From contig NZ_JABBGH010000001.1 of assembly GCF_012927305.1 (NCBI RefSeq), positions 1,364,001 through 1,428,000 on the forward strand: 64,000 nucleotides of DNA, given 5' to 3'. The DNA comes from Hymenobacter polaris (lineage in GTDB: Bacteria; Bacteroidota; Bacteroidia; Cytophagales; Hymenobacteraceae). Below are positions 1-8,670 of this stretch, piece by piece. The notes beneath the pieces were generated by a model. It did not search any database. It was not told where the DNA came from and was given only the letters and a program-made list of their open reading frames with translations. Every line of letters starts with the position of its first letter. Within the stretch, counting starts at the first letter, position 1. A program made the translations under genes and the position numbers.

Positions 1-88
1 TGGCACAGGCTTTGGCTAGCAGTTGAGCAGGGCCCCGAACTTTTGGGCCCGCGCCGCGCCTTTTTACTGCTACTGCCGCTTATTTGCC

Positions 89-850
89 ATGAAGAACTAC
101 TCGCTTGCCCTGCTTTTTGCCGCCGCGGCTACCCTGCCCGCTCACGCCCAGTTCAGCATTCCCGGCCTGGGCAAACTAACGCTGCCGGGCTCGCGCACCA
201 CTACCACGACCACCACTAGCAAGGTGCCCAGCTCCCTAGGGGGCCTCACCAGCAGCGAGGCGGCCAGCGGGCTCAAGGAGGCGCTGGTGCAGGGCATCAG
301 CAAGGGCTCGGACCAGGCCTCGGCCACCGACGGGTTTTACTTGAACAAGCTCATCCGCATCCCCTTCCCGCCCGATGCCCAGCGCGTGGCCACTACCCTG
401 CGCAAGATTGGCCTGGGCAGCCAGGTCGACGCCTTTGAGCTGTCGCTGAACCGCGGGGCCGAGGATGCGGCCAAAAGTGCCAAGCCCATCTTTCTCAACG
501 CCATCAAGAGCCTGACTTTCACCGACGTGTGGAACATCCTCACCGGCCAGCAGGACGCTGCCACGCAGTACCTCAAGCGCACCACTACCTCGCAGCTCAC
601 CACGGCCTTCGCGCCCATCATGCAGCAGAGCCTCGACAAGGTGAGCGCCACTAAGTACTACACTTCGCTGACCACCACTTACAACCGCCTGCCGCTGGTG
701 ACGCCCGTGCAAACCGACCTCACGCAGTACGCCACCAGCAAGGCCGTGGATGGCCTGTTTGTGCTTATTGCGCAGCAGGAAGCCGACATCCGGCAAAACC
801 CGGTGGCCCGCACTACCTCGCTGCTCAAGAAGGTATTTGGCGGCAACTAA
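89..850 (+). CDS. DUF4197 domain-containing exported protein
   Basis: A 253-residue protein whose first 20 residues (MKNYSLALLF... ending AHA before QF) form a clear signal peptide, so it is probably periplasmic. A Thr-rich stretch at about residues 38-46 follows. The remainder matches my memory of DUF4197, a helical family of unknown function in Proteobacteria and Bacteroidota, with KALVQGI-like and FYNKLI-like blocks (here KEALVQGISKG and FYLNKLIRIP). An in-frame start upstream at position 23 would put residues without signal-peptide character ahead of the export signal, so the ATG at 89 is preferred. A hairpin repeat follows the stop. Confidence 0.8.
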   Translation: MKNYSLALLFAAAATLPAHAQFSIPGLGKLTLPGSRTTTTTTTSKVPSSLGGLTSSEAASGLKEALVQGISKGSDQASATDGFYLNKLIRIPFPPDAQRVATTLRKIGLGSQVDAFELSLNRGAEDAAKSAKPIFLNAIKSLTFTDVWNILTGQQDAATQYLKRTTTSQLTTAFAPIMQQSLDKVSATKYYTSLTTTYNRLPLVTPVQTDLTQYATSKAVDGLFVLIAQQEADIRQNPVARTTSLLKKVFGGN

Positions 851-864
851 AAGCTGTTCAGGAG

Positions 865-976
865 AAAAGGCCGTCATGCTGAGCTTGTCGAAGCATCTCT
901 ACCGCGTCACTAACTCCTAGCGTTAGGGTTACTTACGCGGTAGAGATGCTTCGACAAGCTCAGCATGACGGCCTTT
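865..976. repeat. Long hairpin repeat, GTCATGCTGAG family, copy 1
   Basis: About 41 bp of perfect inverted arms (AAAGGCCGTCATGCTGAGC... and its complement) surround a roughly 30 bp centre containing CGTTAGGG. The core arm contains CGTCATGCTGAG, a variable middle, then GAAGCATCTCTACCG. Seven more copies occur in this window. It lies between two + strand genes and could act as a transcription terminator or be a small non-autonomous mobile element. Confidence 0.9.
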
Positions 977-1047
977 CTGTATTGCTCAGACCAATTACCA
1001 CGCTCCCATCCAGCCCCTAGGCCCTACCCCTGGCCTACCTTGCGGCC

Positions 1048-1848
1048 GTGAAGCTGCGCCTGCACCTGTTCGAGTTTGAAGACCAGCCGTGGTTCCCGCG
1101 GGTGCTGCGGGCGGGGCAGATGGACTACCTGCGCTTCATGATTTCGCACCTGGGCACCTACCGCCCGGTGGCGCCGCTGCTGGCCGAGGCTCTGCGCCAC
1201 AGCCACCAAAGCCAGCTGCTGGAGCTGGGCGCCGGCGCCGGCGGCGGCACCGAAACTGTGCTAGCGGCCTTGCGCCAGCAGCCCGGCGCCCCGCCCGGCC
1301 TACGCATCCTGCTCACCGACCTCTACCCCCAGCCTGCCGCCTGGACCGACGTGGCGCGGCGCACCGGCGGCGCCATTCGGGGCCACGCCGCGCCCGTCGA
1401 TGCGCTGGCCGTGCCGCCGGGGCTGCCGGGGCTGCGGGTCATCTTCTCGGCCTTTCACCACTTTGCCCCCCCTAGGGCCGAGGCGCTGCTGCGCAACGCG
1501 GTGGCCGCCGGCCAGGGCGTAGCCGTATTTGAGGGCGCCGCTAAAAGCTGGCTCGAAGTGGGGCTGGCCCTCACGGTGCTCCCGCTGGCCCAGCTGCTGC
1601 TCACGCCCTTCTTCCGGCCCTTCCAACTCAGCCGCCTGGTATTCACGTACTTGCTGCCGCTCATTCCGCTTACCACCGCTTGGGATGGCATGGTGTCCAT
1701 CCTGCGTATGTACCCGCCCGCCGCGCTGCTGGCCCTGGCCCACCGCGCCGACCCCGCCGGCCGCTACCACTGGCAGGCCGGGCAGCTGCGCCACTGGTGG
1801 GGCCCTAGGGTCACGTACCTTGTGGGATTTACAGCTCCTACCCCCTAA
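1048..1848 (+). CDS. Class I SAM-dependent methyltransferase
   Basis: A 266-residue protein starting at GTG. Residues 58-68 (LLELGAGAGGG) are the glycine-rich SAM-binding motif I, followed by an acidic end of the next strand (LLTDLYPQ). Residues about 180-215 are strongly hydrophobic, which suggests membrane association. The UbiA-type prenyltransferase gene begins 10 bp after the stop, so the two are probably co-transcribed. A membrane-associated methyltransferase next to UbiA fits modification of an isoprenoid or aromatic lipid, but the substrate cannot be read from sequence. Confidence 0.75.
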   Translation: MKLRLHLFEFEDQPWFPRVLRAGQMDYLRFMISHLGTYRPVAPLLAEALRHSHQSQLLELGAGAGGGTETVLAALRQQPGAPPGLRILLTDLYPQPAAWTDVARRTGGAIRGHAAPVDALAVPPGLPGLRVIFSAFHHFAPPRAEALLRNAVAAGQGVAVFEGAAKSWLEVGLALTVLPLAQLLLTPFFRPFQLSRLVFTYLLPLIPLTTAWDGMVSILRMYPPAALLALAHRADPAGRYHWQAGQLRHWWGPRVTYLVGFTAPTP

Positions 1849-1858
1849 TTCGAAGGAA

Positions 1859-2737
1859 ATGGCCGCCTACCGCTCGGCGCTGAAGCTGCTTCGCATCCCG
1901 TTTTCGCTATTTCTGATGCCGGTGTTCTGGTTCGGTATCAGCGCCTTGCGCGGGCCGCTCGACTGGCCTAGGGTGCTCGGGGCGTTTGCGGTGCTGCACC
2001 TGCTGGTGTACCCGGCTTCCAACGGCTACAACTCGTACTACGACCGCGACGAGGGCAGCATTGGGGGCCTCAAGGCGCCGCCCAAAGTGACGCCCGAGCT
2101 GCTGCGCCTGGTGTATTTATTTGATGCCCTGGGGCTGGCCGGGGCCCTGCTGCTGGGCTGGCGCTTCGCGGCCCTGGTGCTGGGCTACGCGCTGGTTTCC
2201 AAGGCCTACAGCTACGAAGGCATCCGCCTCAAAAAATACCCGCTCTGGAGCACGGCCGTGGTGGTGGTGTTTCAGGGAGCCTACACGTTTTTGCTGGCCC
2301 AGGTGGGCGCGGGCGCGGGCGCCGGCCCAGGGGCACTCTTCGAGAAAACCAACCTGCTGCTATCGCTAGTGAGCAGCCTATTTTTGTGCGGCTCGTACCC
2401 GCTCACCCAAATTTACCAGCACCAGGAAGACGCCCGGCGCGGCGACCGCACCCTGAGTTTGCGGCTGGGCGTGCGGGGCACTTTCGTGTTTGCGGCCCTA
2501 GGGCTGCTGGCGGGCGCGGCCACGCTGGCCCTGGCCTACTGGCTGCGCGGCGAACTGCGGGCGCTGCTCATTTTTGCGGTGGCTACCGGGCCGGTGCTGG
2601 CCCTGTTCGGGCGCTGGGTGTGGCTGGCCTGGCCCGACCCCACCCACGCCAACCACACCTGGACGATGCGCATGAACCTGGTATCGTCGGTGTGCTTGAG
2701 CGCGGCTTTCCTAGCCACGCTGCTTTGGGGCCGCTAG
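1859..2737 (+). CDS. UbiA family prenyltransferase
   Basis: A 292-residue integral membrane protein with about eight or nine hydrophobic segments. The first Asp-rich motif is at residues 55-67 (N-G-Y-N-S-Y-Y-D-R-D-E-G) and the second lies near residue 190 (HQEDARRGDRT). These bind the Mg-prenyl diphosphate in UbiA enzymes. The reading frame is open further upstream, but the ATG at 1859 gives the normal family N-terminus and follows an AAGGAA stretch. It is likely in an operon with the preceding methyltransferase. The acceptor is unknown; menaquinone, haem or carotenoid side branches are all possible. Confidence 0.85.
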   Translation: MAAYRSALKLLRIPFSLFLMPVFWFGISALRGPLDWPRVLGAFAVLHLLVYPASNGYNSYYDRDEGSIGGLKAPPKVTPELLRLVYLFDALGLAGALLLGWRFAALVLGYALVSKAYSYEGIRLKKYPLWSTAVVVVFQGAYTFLLAQVGAGAGAGPGALFEKTNLLLSLVSSLFLCGSYPLTQIYQHQEDARRGDRTLSLRLGVRGTFVFAALGLLAGAATLALAYWLRGELRALLIFAVATGPVLALFGRWVWLAWPDPTHANHTWTMRMNLVSSVCLSAAFLATLLWGR

Positions 2738-2773
2738 GGCCCTAGGGTGCCCGCCACTACCGCGCGGCCAGGC

Positions 2774-3139
2774 TCAGGCCTGCGCTTCGGCTGCGGCCAG
2801 CTCGGCTTGCAGGGCCTTGGGCAGCGCGGCGCGCACCAGCTGGTACGAGTGCGTGAGCCACTCGCGCTGCTGGGCGAGCGTGGCGCCGGCTCCCACCAAA
2901 ATGGTGTTCCAGTGCTTTTTATTCATGTGGAAGCCGGGCAGCACGTAGTCGTAGCGCTCGCGCAACTCGGCGGCGCGCTCGGGGTCGCACTTCACGTTAA
3001 AGCTGGCAAAGGTTTGCAAGTCGGTGAGGGCGAATACCTTGCCGCCTACCTTAAACACCAGCGTGTCGGGCCCGAAAGGGGTTTCTTCGGTGGCGCCGGC
3101 CAGCCCGAGGCAGAAGTCGCGAAACTCCTCGATGTTCAT
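2774..3139 (-). CDS. MmcQ/YjbR family protein
   Basis: A 121-residue protein of normal length for the YjbR family, which has a CyaY-like fold and was proposed to bind DNA. Family hallmarks are visible: an N-terminal segment with PFGPDTLVFKV, then KVFALTDL, then a C-terminal HWNTI and LTHSYQLV. Cellular role is unknown. It is convergent with the UbiA gene and is followed upstream on the same strand by a small membrane protein 13 bp away, so the two may be co-transcribed. Confidence 0.85.
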   Translation of the reverse strand: MNIEEFRDFCLGLAGATEETPFGPDTLVFKVGGKVFALTDLQTFASFNVKCDPERAAELRERYDYVLPGFHMNKKHWNTILVGAGATLAQQREWLTHSYQLVRAALPKALQAELAAAEAQA

Positions 3140-3152
3140 ACCGCTCGCTGCT

Positions 3153-3329
3153 TTAGCGTAAAAACCAGCGGTAGAGCAGCACGCCCAACCCTACCAAAAA
3201 CATGGCCATGCTCAGCTTATTGATGAAGTGCATGGTGCGCAGGTTGAAGTTGGATTGGCGGCTCGGGTCATTCTTGCGGAAGAAGTAGCCGAATACCGGG
3301 CCGAAATTAAAAAGGTCTTTGCCGTTCAT
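3153..3329 (-). CDS. Small single-pass membrane protein, DUF6728-like
   Basis: A 58-residue protein starting at the internal ATG at 3329 (MNGKDLFNFGPVFGYFF...). It has a charged middle (RKNDPSR) and one C-terminal membrane helix (MAMFLVGLGVLLYRWF). The pattern FGYFFRKNDPSR..NFNLR.MH.INK resembles the small Bacteroidota family I recall as DUF6728; this assignment is from memory. The longer in-frame start adds 12 residues with no conservation expected. It sits 13 bp upstream of the YjbR gene on the same strand. Confidence 0.7.
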   Translation of the reverse strand: MNGKDLFNFGPVFGYFFRKNDPSRQSNFNLRTMHFINKLSMAMFLVGLGVLLYRWFLR

Positions 3330-3429
3330 ATCGGGGCGAGGTTGGGTGTGGCAAAGTAACATCACCTAGGCCAGAAAGATTGACCAAATGACGCATTTAA
3401 TTAGCCCGGCGCCAAGCCTTGGAGGCAGC

Positions 3430-4170
3430 CTAAGCCACTTCAGTTTTAATTAACGCCAGGTGCTCGCGCCAGGCCAGCCCGGCAGGCAACACTTCGGCCG
3501 AAAACTCCAGGTGCACCACCCGGCGCGGCCTGGGGCTGGTGCTGCGGTGCGAGGCGTGCAGCAGCAGCGGGCGCATCAGCATGGCGCCGCCGGCGGGCAC
3601 GGCGCACACTTCGGCCGCCGCCGTGTGGCCGGCAATGGTTTCGGCCGGCACCACCCCTAGGCGGTGCGAGCCGGGCACCACCCGCAGCGCGCCGTTGGTA
3701 GCGTCGCAGTCGTCGAGGTGCAGGCGCACGGTCACGGTGTTTTCGAGCACGGCCGCCGGGGGCTGCACGGCCACCCAGCTGGCCTTGGCGGTCCAGGGCC
3801 CGTAGCCGGGCTGCTCGGCCCGCTCGCGCACGTTTATCATCAAGTCCTGGTGCCAGGCCACCAGCCAGTTAGAGCCCGCCGGCTTGTCGAAATAAATGGC
3901 CTTCGTAAGGTGGCAGCCCCTAGGAAACAGCTCGGCCAGCAGCGTGCGTAGGGCCGGCGTATCCAGCAGCGGCCACAGCCCCGGCACCTCGCCCAGCAGG
4001 TTGCGGATGGCAAACACGTCCTGGCTGCGCCGAAAGCTGGGGCCGGCCGCCGGAGCCGCCTCAATGCAAGCTAGGATGGCGGCCACCTCGGTGGGCGTAT
4101 AGAGGCCCGGCAGCGTGGCAAAGCCGCAGGCGGCGAAGTCGGTGAGCACAGTAGGTGGTATGGGTGGCAA
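3430..4170 (-). CDS. Phytanoyl-CoA dioxygenase family protein
   Basis: A 246-residue Fe(II)/2-oxoglutarate-dependent oxygenase of the PhyH family. The HxD iron motif is at H107-x-D109 (WHQD), the distal His is probably H205 (LLLHAS), and an Arg-rich strand (PRPRRVVHLEF, near residue 216) would bind 2-oxoglutarate. The typical loop with GALRVVPGSHR is at about 160-170. Members hydroxylate varied small molecules, so the substrate is unknown. It stands 14 bp downstream of the small gene at 4185-4469 and may form an operon with it and ispG. Confidence 0.85.
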   Translation of the reverse strand: MPPIPPTVLTDFAACGFATLPGLYTPTEVAAILACIEAAPAAGPSFRRSQDVFAIRNLLGEVPGLWPLLDTPALRTLLAELFPRGCHLTKAIYFDKPAGSNWLVAWHQDLMINVRERAEQPGYGPWTAKASWVAVQPPAAVLENTVTVRLHLDDCDATNGALRVVPGSHRLGVVPAETIAGHTAAAEVCAVPAGGAMLMRPLLLHASHRSTSPRPRRVVHLEFSAEVLPAGLAWREHLALIKTEVA

Positions 4171-4184
4171 AGCTACGGGCGCGG

Positions 4185-4469
4185 CTAGTCGCCCCAGGCG
4201 GCCAAGCCTAAGCCACCGGCCTGGGCCTGTTGCAGAATGTCTTGCAGGGCCGTGCTGCCGCGCATAGGGCAGCTAGATAGTAGAAACAGCTTGTGGCTTA
4301 CCTGCTGGCTCGACCACCGAAATTTGCCATAGTAGTCGGCGTAAGTTTCAATCAAACCGAGGTGCTGCGCCATCTCAAATTCCTCTTCCTCAATGCCACC
4401 CAGGCGGCGCAGCTGGCTACTGGGCGTATTGTTGGGCTGCTCGTCGGCAATCAAATAAAAATCTAGCAT
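4185..4469 (-). CDS. Hypothetical protein, 94 aa
   Basis: A 94-residue soluble protein that I do not recognise. It has an acidic patch at about 25-30 (GGIEEEEFE) and the segments LIETYADYYGKFRWS and KLFLLSSC in its middle. It begins 3 bp after the ispG stop on the same strand, which argues that it is a real gene in an ispG-led operon. No signal peptide or membrane segment is visible. Confidence 0.6.
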   Translation of the reverse strand: MLDFYLIADEQPNNTPSSQLRRLGGIEEEEFEMAQHLGLIETYADYYGKFRWSSQQVSHKLFLLSSCPMRGSTALQDILQQAQAGGLGLAAWGD

Positions 4470-4472
4470 ACC

Positions 4473-6461
4473 CTAGGCCCCTACTGGCTCGTCCACCACT
4501 TCCTTTTCCACCCATTTCCCATCCTCGCGCATCAGCTCGATTAGCTCGTCTACGGCGTTGGCTTCGGGCACTGCTTTCTTGATGACTTCCTGGCCGCGGT
4601 AGAGAGCGATTTTGCCCTTGCCCACGCCCACGTAGCCGTAGTCGGCGTCGGCCATTTCGCCGGGGCCGTTCACGATGCAGCCCATGATGCCGATTTTGAT
4701 GCCCTTGAGGTGGTCGGTGCGCTGGCGAATCATGGCCGTGGTTTCCTGCAAGTCGAAGAGCGTGCGGCCGCAGCTCGGGCAGCTAATGTACTCGGTCTTG
4801 CTCATGCGGGTGCGGGCCGCCTGCAAGATGCCGAAGCTCAGCTGGTTGAGCTGGCCCAGCAACTCCAGCCACGCCTCCTGGCCGCGCGGCGCGTACTGCT
4901 CGGTGCCCAGCACAATGCCGTCGCCGAGGCCATCGATGAGCAGGCCCCCAATGTCGGTGGAAGCGTCGAGCTGGGTTTTCTCCAGTGGCTGGTCGCCGTA
5001 GGAGCGGCAGTTGATGACGGGGCACGTCACGCCCGCCTCCAGCAGCTTGAAGTAGGCGCGGCGCAGCTCGGGCATGGCGTGGGCGTTCCGGGTTGCCAGC
5101 ACCAACACCACCGCCATATCGGTGCGCAGCCGGCGCAACAGGTCGGCGTCTAGCTCGGCCAGGCTCAGCATCAAGAAGTTGAGCTGCGGGTGGCGCGACT
5201 CGTCGTCCATGTAGGTGCAGGCTGTGAGCAGCGGGAAGTGGTACGGTTGGCGGCCCGCGTCGCGCCAAGCCGTGAAGTTCACGATTTCTTTCAGGCCATT
5301 GGGCAGCATAAAGGGCACCGGCCGCTCACCCGTATAGATATAGTCGGCCCCGAGGTCCGACATCTGGAACTTATCCAGAAACGGCGAGTACAGGTGCCCA
5401 GCGGCGCGCAGGTCGGCGTACTCTAGCCGGGGCAGGCGCGCGAGGTCGGCCACCACGCGCGGCACGTTCAGGCCCCCGAAGTTGGCCACCTCGTGGGTGC
5501 TGCGGCGGTGGTACTGGAAGGGGTCGAGCGGCTCGGGGGCCCCTAGGGGCTCGATGGGCCGGGCCAGGGCGGCGCGGTCTACGTAGCGGTCGATGAGCAT
5601 ACGGGCCACCGGGGCCTCGTGCTCAGGCGCTTCGGTCAGGCTCACGCGCACGGTGTCGCCCAGGCCGTCTTCGAGCAGCGTGCCAATGCCCACGGCGCTC
5701 TTGATGCGGCCGTCTTCGGCCTCGCCGGCCTCCGTCACCCCTAGGTGCAGCGGGTAGGGCTGCAGGCCCTCCTCATCGAGCTTCTGCACCAGCAGGCGGT
5801 AGGCCTGCACCATCACCTGGGTGTTGCTGGCTTTCATGCTCAGCACCACGTCGTAGTAGTTTTCCTCCTCGCACAGCCGCAAAAACTCCAGCGCCGACTC
5901 CACCATTCCGAGGGGAGTGTCGCCGTAGCGGCTCAGGATGCGGTCACTCAGCGAGCCGTGGTTGGTGCCGATGCGCATAGCTGTGCCGTATTCCTTGCAA
6001 ATTTTGACCAGCGGCCGGAACCGCTCACGAATGCGCTCGACCTCGGCCGCGTAGCTGGCGTCGGTGTAGTCGATTTCCTCAAATTTCTTCTTATCGGCGT
6101 AGTTGCCGGGGTTCACGCGCACCTTTTCCACGATGCGGGCGGCCAGCTCGGCGGCGTTGGGCGTGAAGTGGATGTCGGCCACCAGCGGCACGTTGCAGCC
6201 CCGCGCCCGCAGCTGCTTCTTGATTTCCAGCAGGTTCTGGGCTTCTTTCACACTCGGTGCGGTGATGCGCACGTACTCGCAGCCGGCCGCCACCATGCGC
6301 AAGGTCTGCTCCACCGACCCTAGGGTGTCCATCGTGTCCACGGTGGTCATGCTCTGCACTCGGATGGGGTAGTCGCCCCCCAGCGGCACCCCGCCAATGT
6401 TTACCACCCGCGCCCAGCGGCGCTTATATTCGGTCAGGCTGGGGCAATACTGCTTGTTCAT
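4473..6461 (-). CDS. ispG: 4-hydroxy-3-methylbut-2-en-1-yl diphosphate synthase (long form)
   Basis: IspG (GcpE) converts methylerythritol cyclodiphosphate to HMBPP in the MEP isoprenoid pathway, using a [4Fe-4S] cluster. At 662 residues it is the long type known from Bacteroidota, Chlamydia and plants, with an extra domain between the TIM barrel and the Fe-S domain. The N-terminal barrel has GGDYPIRVQSMTT and LVADIHF. Cluster Cys residues are C561 and C564 (CPSCGR) and C595 (CIVNGPGE), with Glu602 nearby. The gene is preceded on its strand by a TACCTTTG box at 6507-6514. Confidence 0.97.
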   Translation of the reverse strand: MNKQYCPSLTEYKRRWARVVNIGGVPLGGDYPIRVQSMTTVDTMDTLGSVEQTLRMVAAGCEYVRITAPSVKEAQNLLEIKKQLRARGCNVPLVADIHFTPNAAELAARIVEKVRVNPGNYADKKKFEEIDYTDASYAAEVERIRERFRPLVKICKEYGTAMRIGTNHGSLSDRILSRYGDTPLGMVESALEFLRLCEEENYYDVVLSMKASNTQVMVQAYRLLVQKLDEEGLQPYPLHLGVTEAGEAEDGRIKSAVGIGTLLEDGLGDTVRVSLTEAPEHEAPVARMLIDRYVDRAALARPIEPLGAPEPLDPFQYHRRSTHEVANFGGLNVPRVVADLARLPRLEYADLRAAGHLYSPFLDKFQMSDLGADYIYTGERPVPFMLPNGLKEIVNFTAWRDAGRQPYHFPLLTACTYMDDESRHPQLNFLMLSLAELDADLLRRLRTDMAVVLVLATRNAHAMPELRRAYFKLLEAGVTCPVINCRSYGDQPLEKTQLDASTDIGGLLIDGLGDGIVLGTEQYAPRGQEAWLELLGQLNQLSFGILQAARTRMSKTEYISCPSCGRTLFDLQETTAMIRQRTDHLKGIKIGIMGCIVNGPGEMADADYGYVGVGKGKIALYRGQEVIKKAVPEANAVDELIELMREDGKWVEKEVVDEPVGA

Positions 6462-6506
6462 ACTAGTTAGAAACTACGCGCCAGGAGCGAGGGTTGCGCT
6501 TGCGCA

Positions 6507-6514
6507 CAAAGGTA
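6507..6514 (-). promoter_or_regulatory. Putative -7 box (TAnnTTTG) for ispG
   Basis: On the minus strand this reads TACCTTTG, matching the Bacteroidota primary sigma factor -7 consensus TAnnTTTG. It lies about 46 bp upstream of the ispG ATG. No clear TTTG -33 element is seen at the expected distance, so this is a candidate only. Confidence 0.4.
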
Positions 6515-6571
6515 ACTTCGGGCCCAGCTCAACGCGGGCTAACCAACTCCGTCCCTCAGGCTGCCGCCTGC

Positions 6572-7000
6572 ATGAATCTCCAGCTAAACCCGCGCAGCGG
6601 CCAGCTGCGCCTGCCCAACGGCAGCCTCATTCACCCCGCGCTGCGCCCCGCCGAGGTAGCCGCCCTAGGGGCCAGCCAGCCGCCCACCCACCGCGATATA
6701 AGCACTGGCTGGCACTGGTACCACTTGCAGTTCAGCGATACTCCTTATTCCACAGGCCTTAACCTAGGCTTCTTTCAGGAGCAACTGCGCACCTACCATT
6801 TTGGCTGGTCCACTGGGTTGCAACCTAAAAGCTGGGACGATTGGAGCGAGGCGGCGGAGCGGCGGTGGGCACAGGAGTTTGACGAGTGGCTCACGCAGCA
6901 GGTGGGCCGGGCGCGCACCTTTGCTTGGGGCAGCGCCTGGGCCGGCTACGACCCGCGCAGTGCTGGCAGCAGTATCGTTATCCACTATGCATCGGCCTAG
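6572..7000 (+). CDS. Hypothetical protein, 142 aa
   Basis: A 142-residue protein with a Trp/Tyr-rich composition, including GWHWYHLQF, FGWSTG, SWDDWSE, RRWAQEFDEWL and FAWGSAWAGYDPRS. No signal peptide or membrane helix. I do not recognise a family. The SAGSSIVIHY C-terminus and overall size resemble small Bacteroidota proteins of unknown function that may bind proteins or sugars, but no function is claimed. The ATG at 6572 is chosen because the 26 residues upstream have no coding character and overlap the ispG promoter region. Confidence 0.6.
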   Translation: MNLQLNPRSGQLRLPNGSLIHPALRPAEVAALGASQPPTHRDISTGWHWYHLQFSDTPYSTGLNLGFFQEQLRTYHFGWSTGLQPKSWDDWSEAAERRWAQEFDEWLTQQVGRARTFAWGSAWAGYDPRSAGSSIVIHYASA

Positions 7001-7017
7001 GACCTAGCTACCACAAA

Positions 7018-7042
7018 AAAGGCCAGCGCGTAGCCGGCCTTT
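7018..7042. terminator. Bidirectional intrinsic terminator
   Basis: A 7 bp stem AAAGGCC...GGCCTTT around an 11 nt loop, preceded by AAAAAA on one side. It sits between the convergent genes ending at 7000 and 7065 and would serve both. Confidence 0.6.
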
Positions 7043-7064
7043 GGTTGCGTTATATCGCTAGGGC

Positions 7065-7988
7065 CTACTTACCCAGTTGCTTGCGCAGATTCTGCACCTC
7101 GTGTTCCAGCTCCAGGTTGCGGAAAGTCACCTTGGCTTCGAGGTCGTTGTAGGAGTTTTGCAGCTGCTCTTGCAGCTGGCGCATCTCCGTTACGTCGGTG
7201 TTGGTGCCCAGCCAGCGCACTACCTGGCCCTGCTCGTCGCGCACGGGCACGGCCCGCGTCAGAAACCAGCGGTACTGGCCGTCCGTGCCGCGCAGCGGGA
7301 AAGTCAGCTCCCAGGGCTGCCCCTTGGGCCAGGCCTGCGTCACAAATTCCACCACCGGCTTAATGTAATCGGGGTGGTGCACCTTCTCCCAGCCCCAGCC
7401 CTCCATCTCTTCCAGGTTAGAGCCGGTGTAGTCGTACCACCGCTTGTTGTACCAGTAGATGTGGCCATCGGGGCGGGCCATCCACGACAGTTGGGCTACG
7501 TTATCGGCCAGGGTCAAAAACTCCGATTCGCGCTCGGCCAACTTGTCAGCCGCCTGCTTCTGCTCATCAATGTCGGTGCAGGTGCCAAACCAGGTAGTAA
7601 TTTGGCCGGCTTCGTTGCGCCTAGGGCAGGCCTGCCCCAAAAACCAACGGTAGCCTCCCTCCTTCGATTTAAAACGGTACTCAATCTCGTAGTCTTCGCC
7701 CGTCGCCAGCGAATGGCCCCACACCTGGCGGGCGCGGGCGCGGTCGTCGGGGTGCAGCAGGTTGTTCCACATATCGGGCCCTACGCTGTCGGCCAGCGTG
7801 TAGCCCGTGTAGTCCACCCAGCGCTGGTTGAAGTAGGTATGAAAGCCCGTGGGGTCGGTTATCCATACCAGCTGCGGAATAAAGTCAGCTAAAAACTTAA
7901 ATTCGTCTTCTTGAGCAGACGCAGCGGAGGTAGGGGAAGCGGCAGACACGGCAAAAACGTTTTTCAGAGATAGCAAAAGGTGCAGCAC
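7065..7988 (-). CDS. Tandem PAS-domain protein with C-terminal coiled coil
   Basis: A 307-residue protein if the GTG at 7988 is used; the open frame extends upstream into the neighbouring gene and is not needed. Two PAS domains follow one another: PAS1 about residues 27-150 (FIPQLVWITDPTG, FNQRWVDYTGY) with a PAC end GTCTDIDEQK, and PAS2 about 155-270 (NVAQLSWMARPDG, YNKRWYDYTG) with GTNTDVTEMR. A heptad-like helix of about 35 residues ends the protein. There is no histidine kinase, GGDEF or other output domain, so it may sense a ligand and act through a partner. It starts 7 bp after the stop of the gene at 7996-8355. Confidence 0.85.
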   Translation of the reverse strand: MLHLLLSLKNVFAVSAASPTSAASAQEDEFKFLADFIPQLVWITDPTGFHTYFNQRWVDYTGYTLADSVGPDMWNNLLHPDDRARARQVWGHSLATGEDYEIEYRFKSKEGGYRWFLGQACPRRNEAGQITTWFGTCTDIDEQKQAADKLAERESEFLTLADNVAQLSWMARPDGHIYWYNKRWYDYTGSNLEEMEGWGWEKVHHPDYIKPVVEFVTQAWPKGQPWELTFPLRGTDGQYRWFLTRAVPVRDEQGQVVRWLGTNTDVTEMRQLQEQLQNSYNDLEAKVTFRNLELEHEVQNLRKQLGK

Positions 7989-7995
7989 GGTACCC

Positions 7996-8355
7996 CTAGG
8001 GTCGGTCGAGCTGCATTTCCAGCCCCGAGCTGAAATAAAGGTTGAGCTGGCTGCGCGCCCCATCGGCGGTGCGGCGCAGGCGCGTTACCAACGCCCGCAG
8101 CTCCTCGCTCGGGAAATTAAGGCGTAGGTAGGGCCGGTTCAGCAGCTCATCGCGCTGCACGTCCCAGCTGCCGGTTTCGGTTAGGCTGGGAGCCTCCAAC
8201 ACCAGTTGCCCACTGCCCAAGTCAAGGTTAGTGGCCTGCGCCAGCGGGCTGGCGGGGTCGGCCCGGTTGAGTACCCGGTGGGCTATTCGCCAAGCGCCGG
8301 CCAGGTAGTCGTCGGGCACTTGTTGCAAATTAACGTCGAACAGCAGGTCGGACAT
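7996..8355 (-). CDS. Hypothetical protein, 119 aa, paired with PAS protein
   Basis: A 119-residue soluble protein from the ATG at 8355 (MSDLLFDVNLQQVPDDYL). It is rich in alternating hydrophobic segments near the C-terminus (RSQLNLYFSSGLEMQLDRP). No recognised domain. Its stop lies 7 bp before the start of the PAS-domain gene, so the two are almost certainly translated from one mRNA and may act together. The longer frame to 8436 adds 27 Arg/Ala-rich residues and is judged less likely. Confidence 0.6.
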   Translation of the reverse strand: MSDLLFDVNLQQVPDDYLAGAWRIAHRVLNRADPASPLAQATNLDLGSGQLVLEAPSLTETGSWDVQRDELLNRPYLRLNFPSEELRALVTRLRRTADGARSQLNLYFSSGLEMQLDRP

Positions 8356-8670
8356 AAAAAGAAAGCGGGAGCCGGCTGAATCGCCAGCGCGGCGGTGGGC
8401 TAACAAAAATACGGCCAGTCGCCTAGCTGCGCGCAAGGTTTGCGGGCGGCCGCTGCTTCTGTCATTGTTTTCCTAAACCTCTAAAGGTGAGAGGAGGTTG
8501 CACGCGGGCACCCAGCGGGGCTTACCCAGGACCTACTCCACTACGCAATATATTGATTAACAGCCGCTAGTTACTTAAATAGTTTTGCCCCCTCGGCAGC
8601 CCCGGCCCCGGCGGCGGTCCTTCCGTAAAAGGCAGCCGGGGTCGGCCCAGCGCTGGCCTATTCTTTTTTC
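8356..8670. other. Intergenic region between divergent genes
   Basis: 315 bp separating the minus-strand pair ending at 8355 from the plus-strand gene at 8671. It must hold both promoters. It contains an AT-rich stretch (about 8545-8590) and a TATTCTTT stretch just ahead of the 8671 ATG. No RNA gene or conserved repeat was seen. Confidence 0.5.

Noticed and set aside
1529..1858. Upstream extension of the UbiA ORF
   Set aside because: It overlaps the methyltransferase gene in another frame and gives a Cys/Arg/Pro-rich translation without membrane helices.
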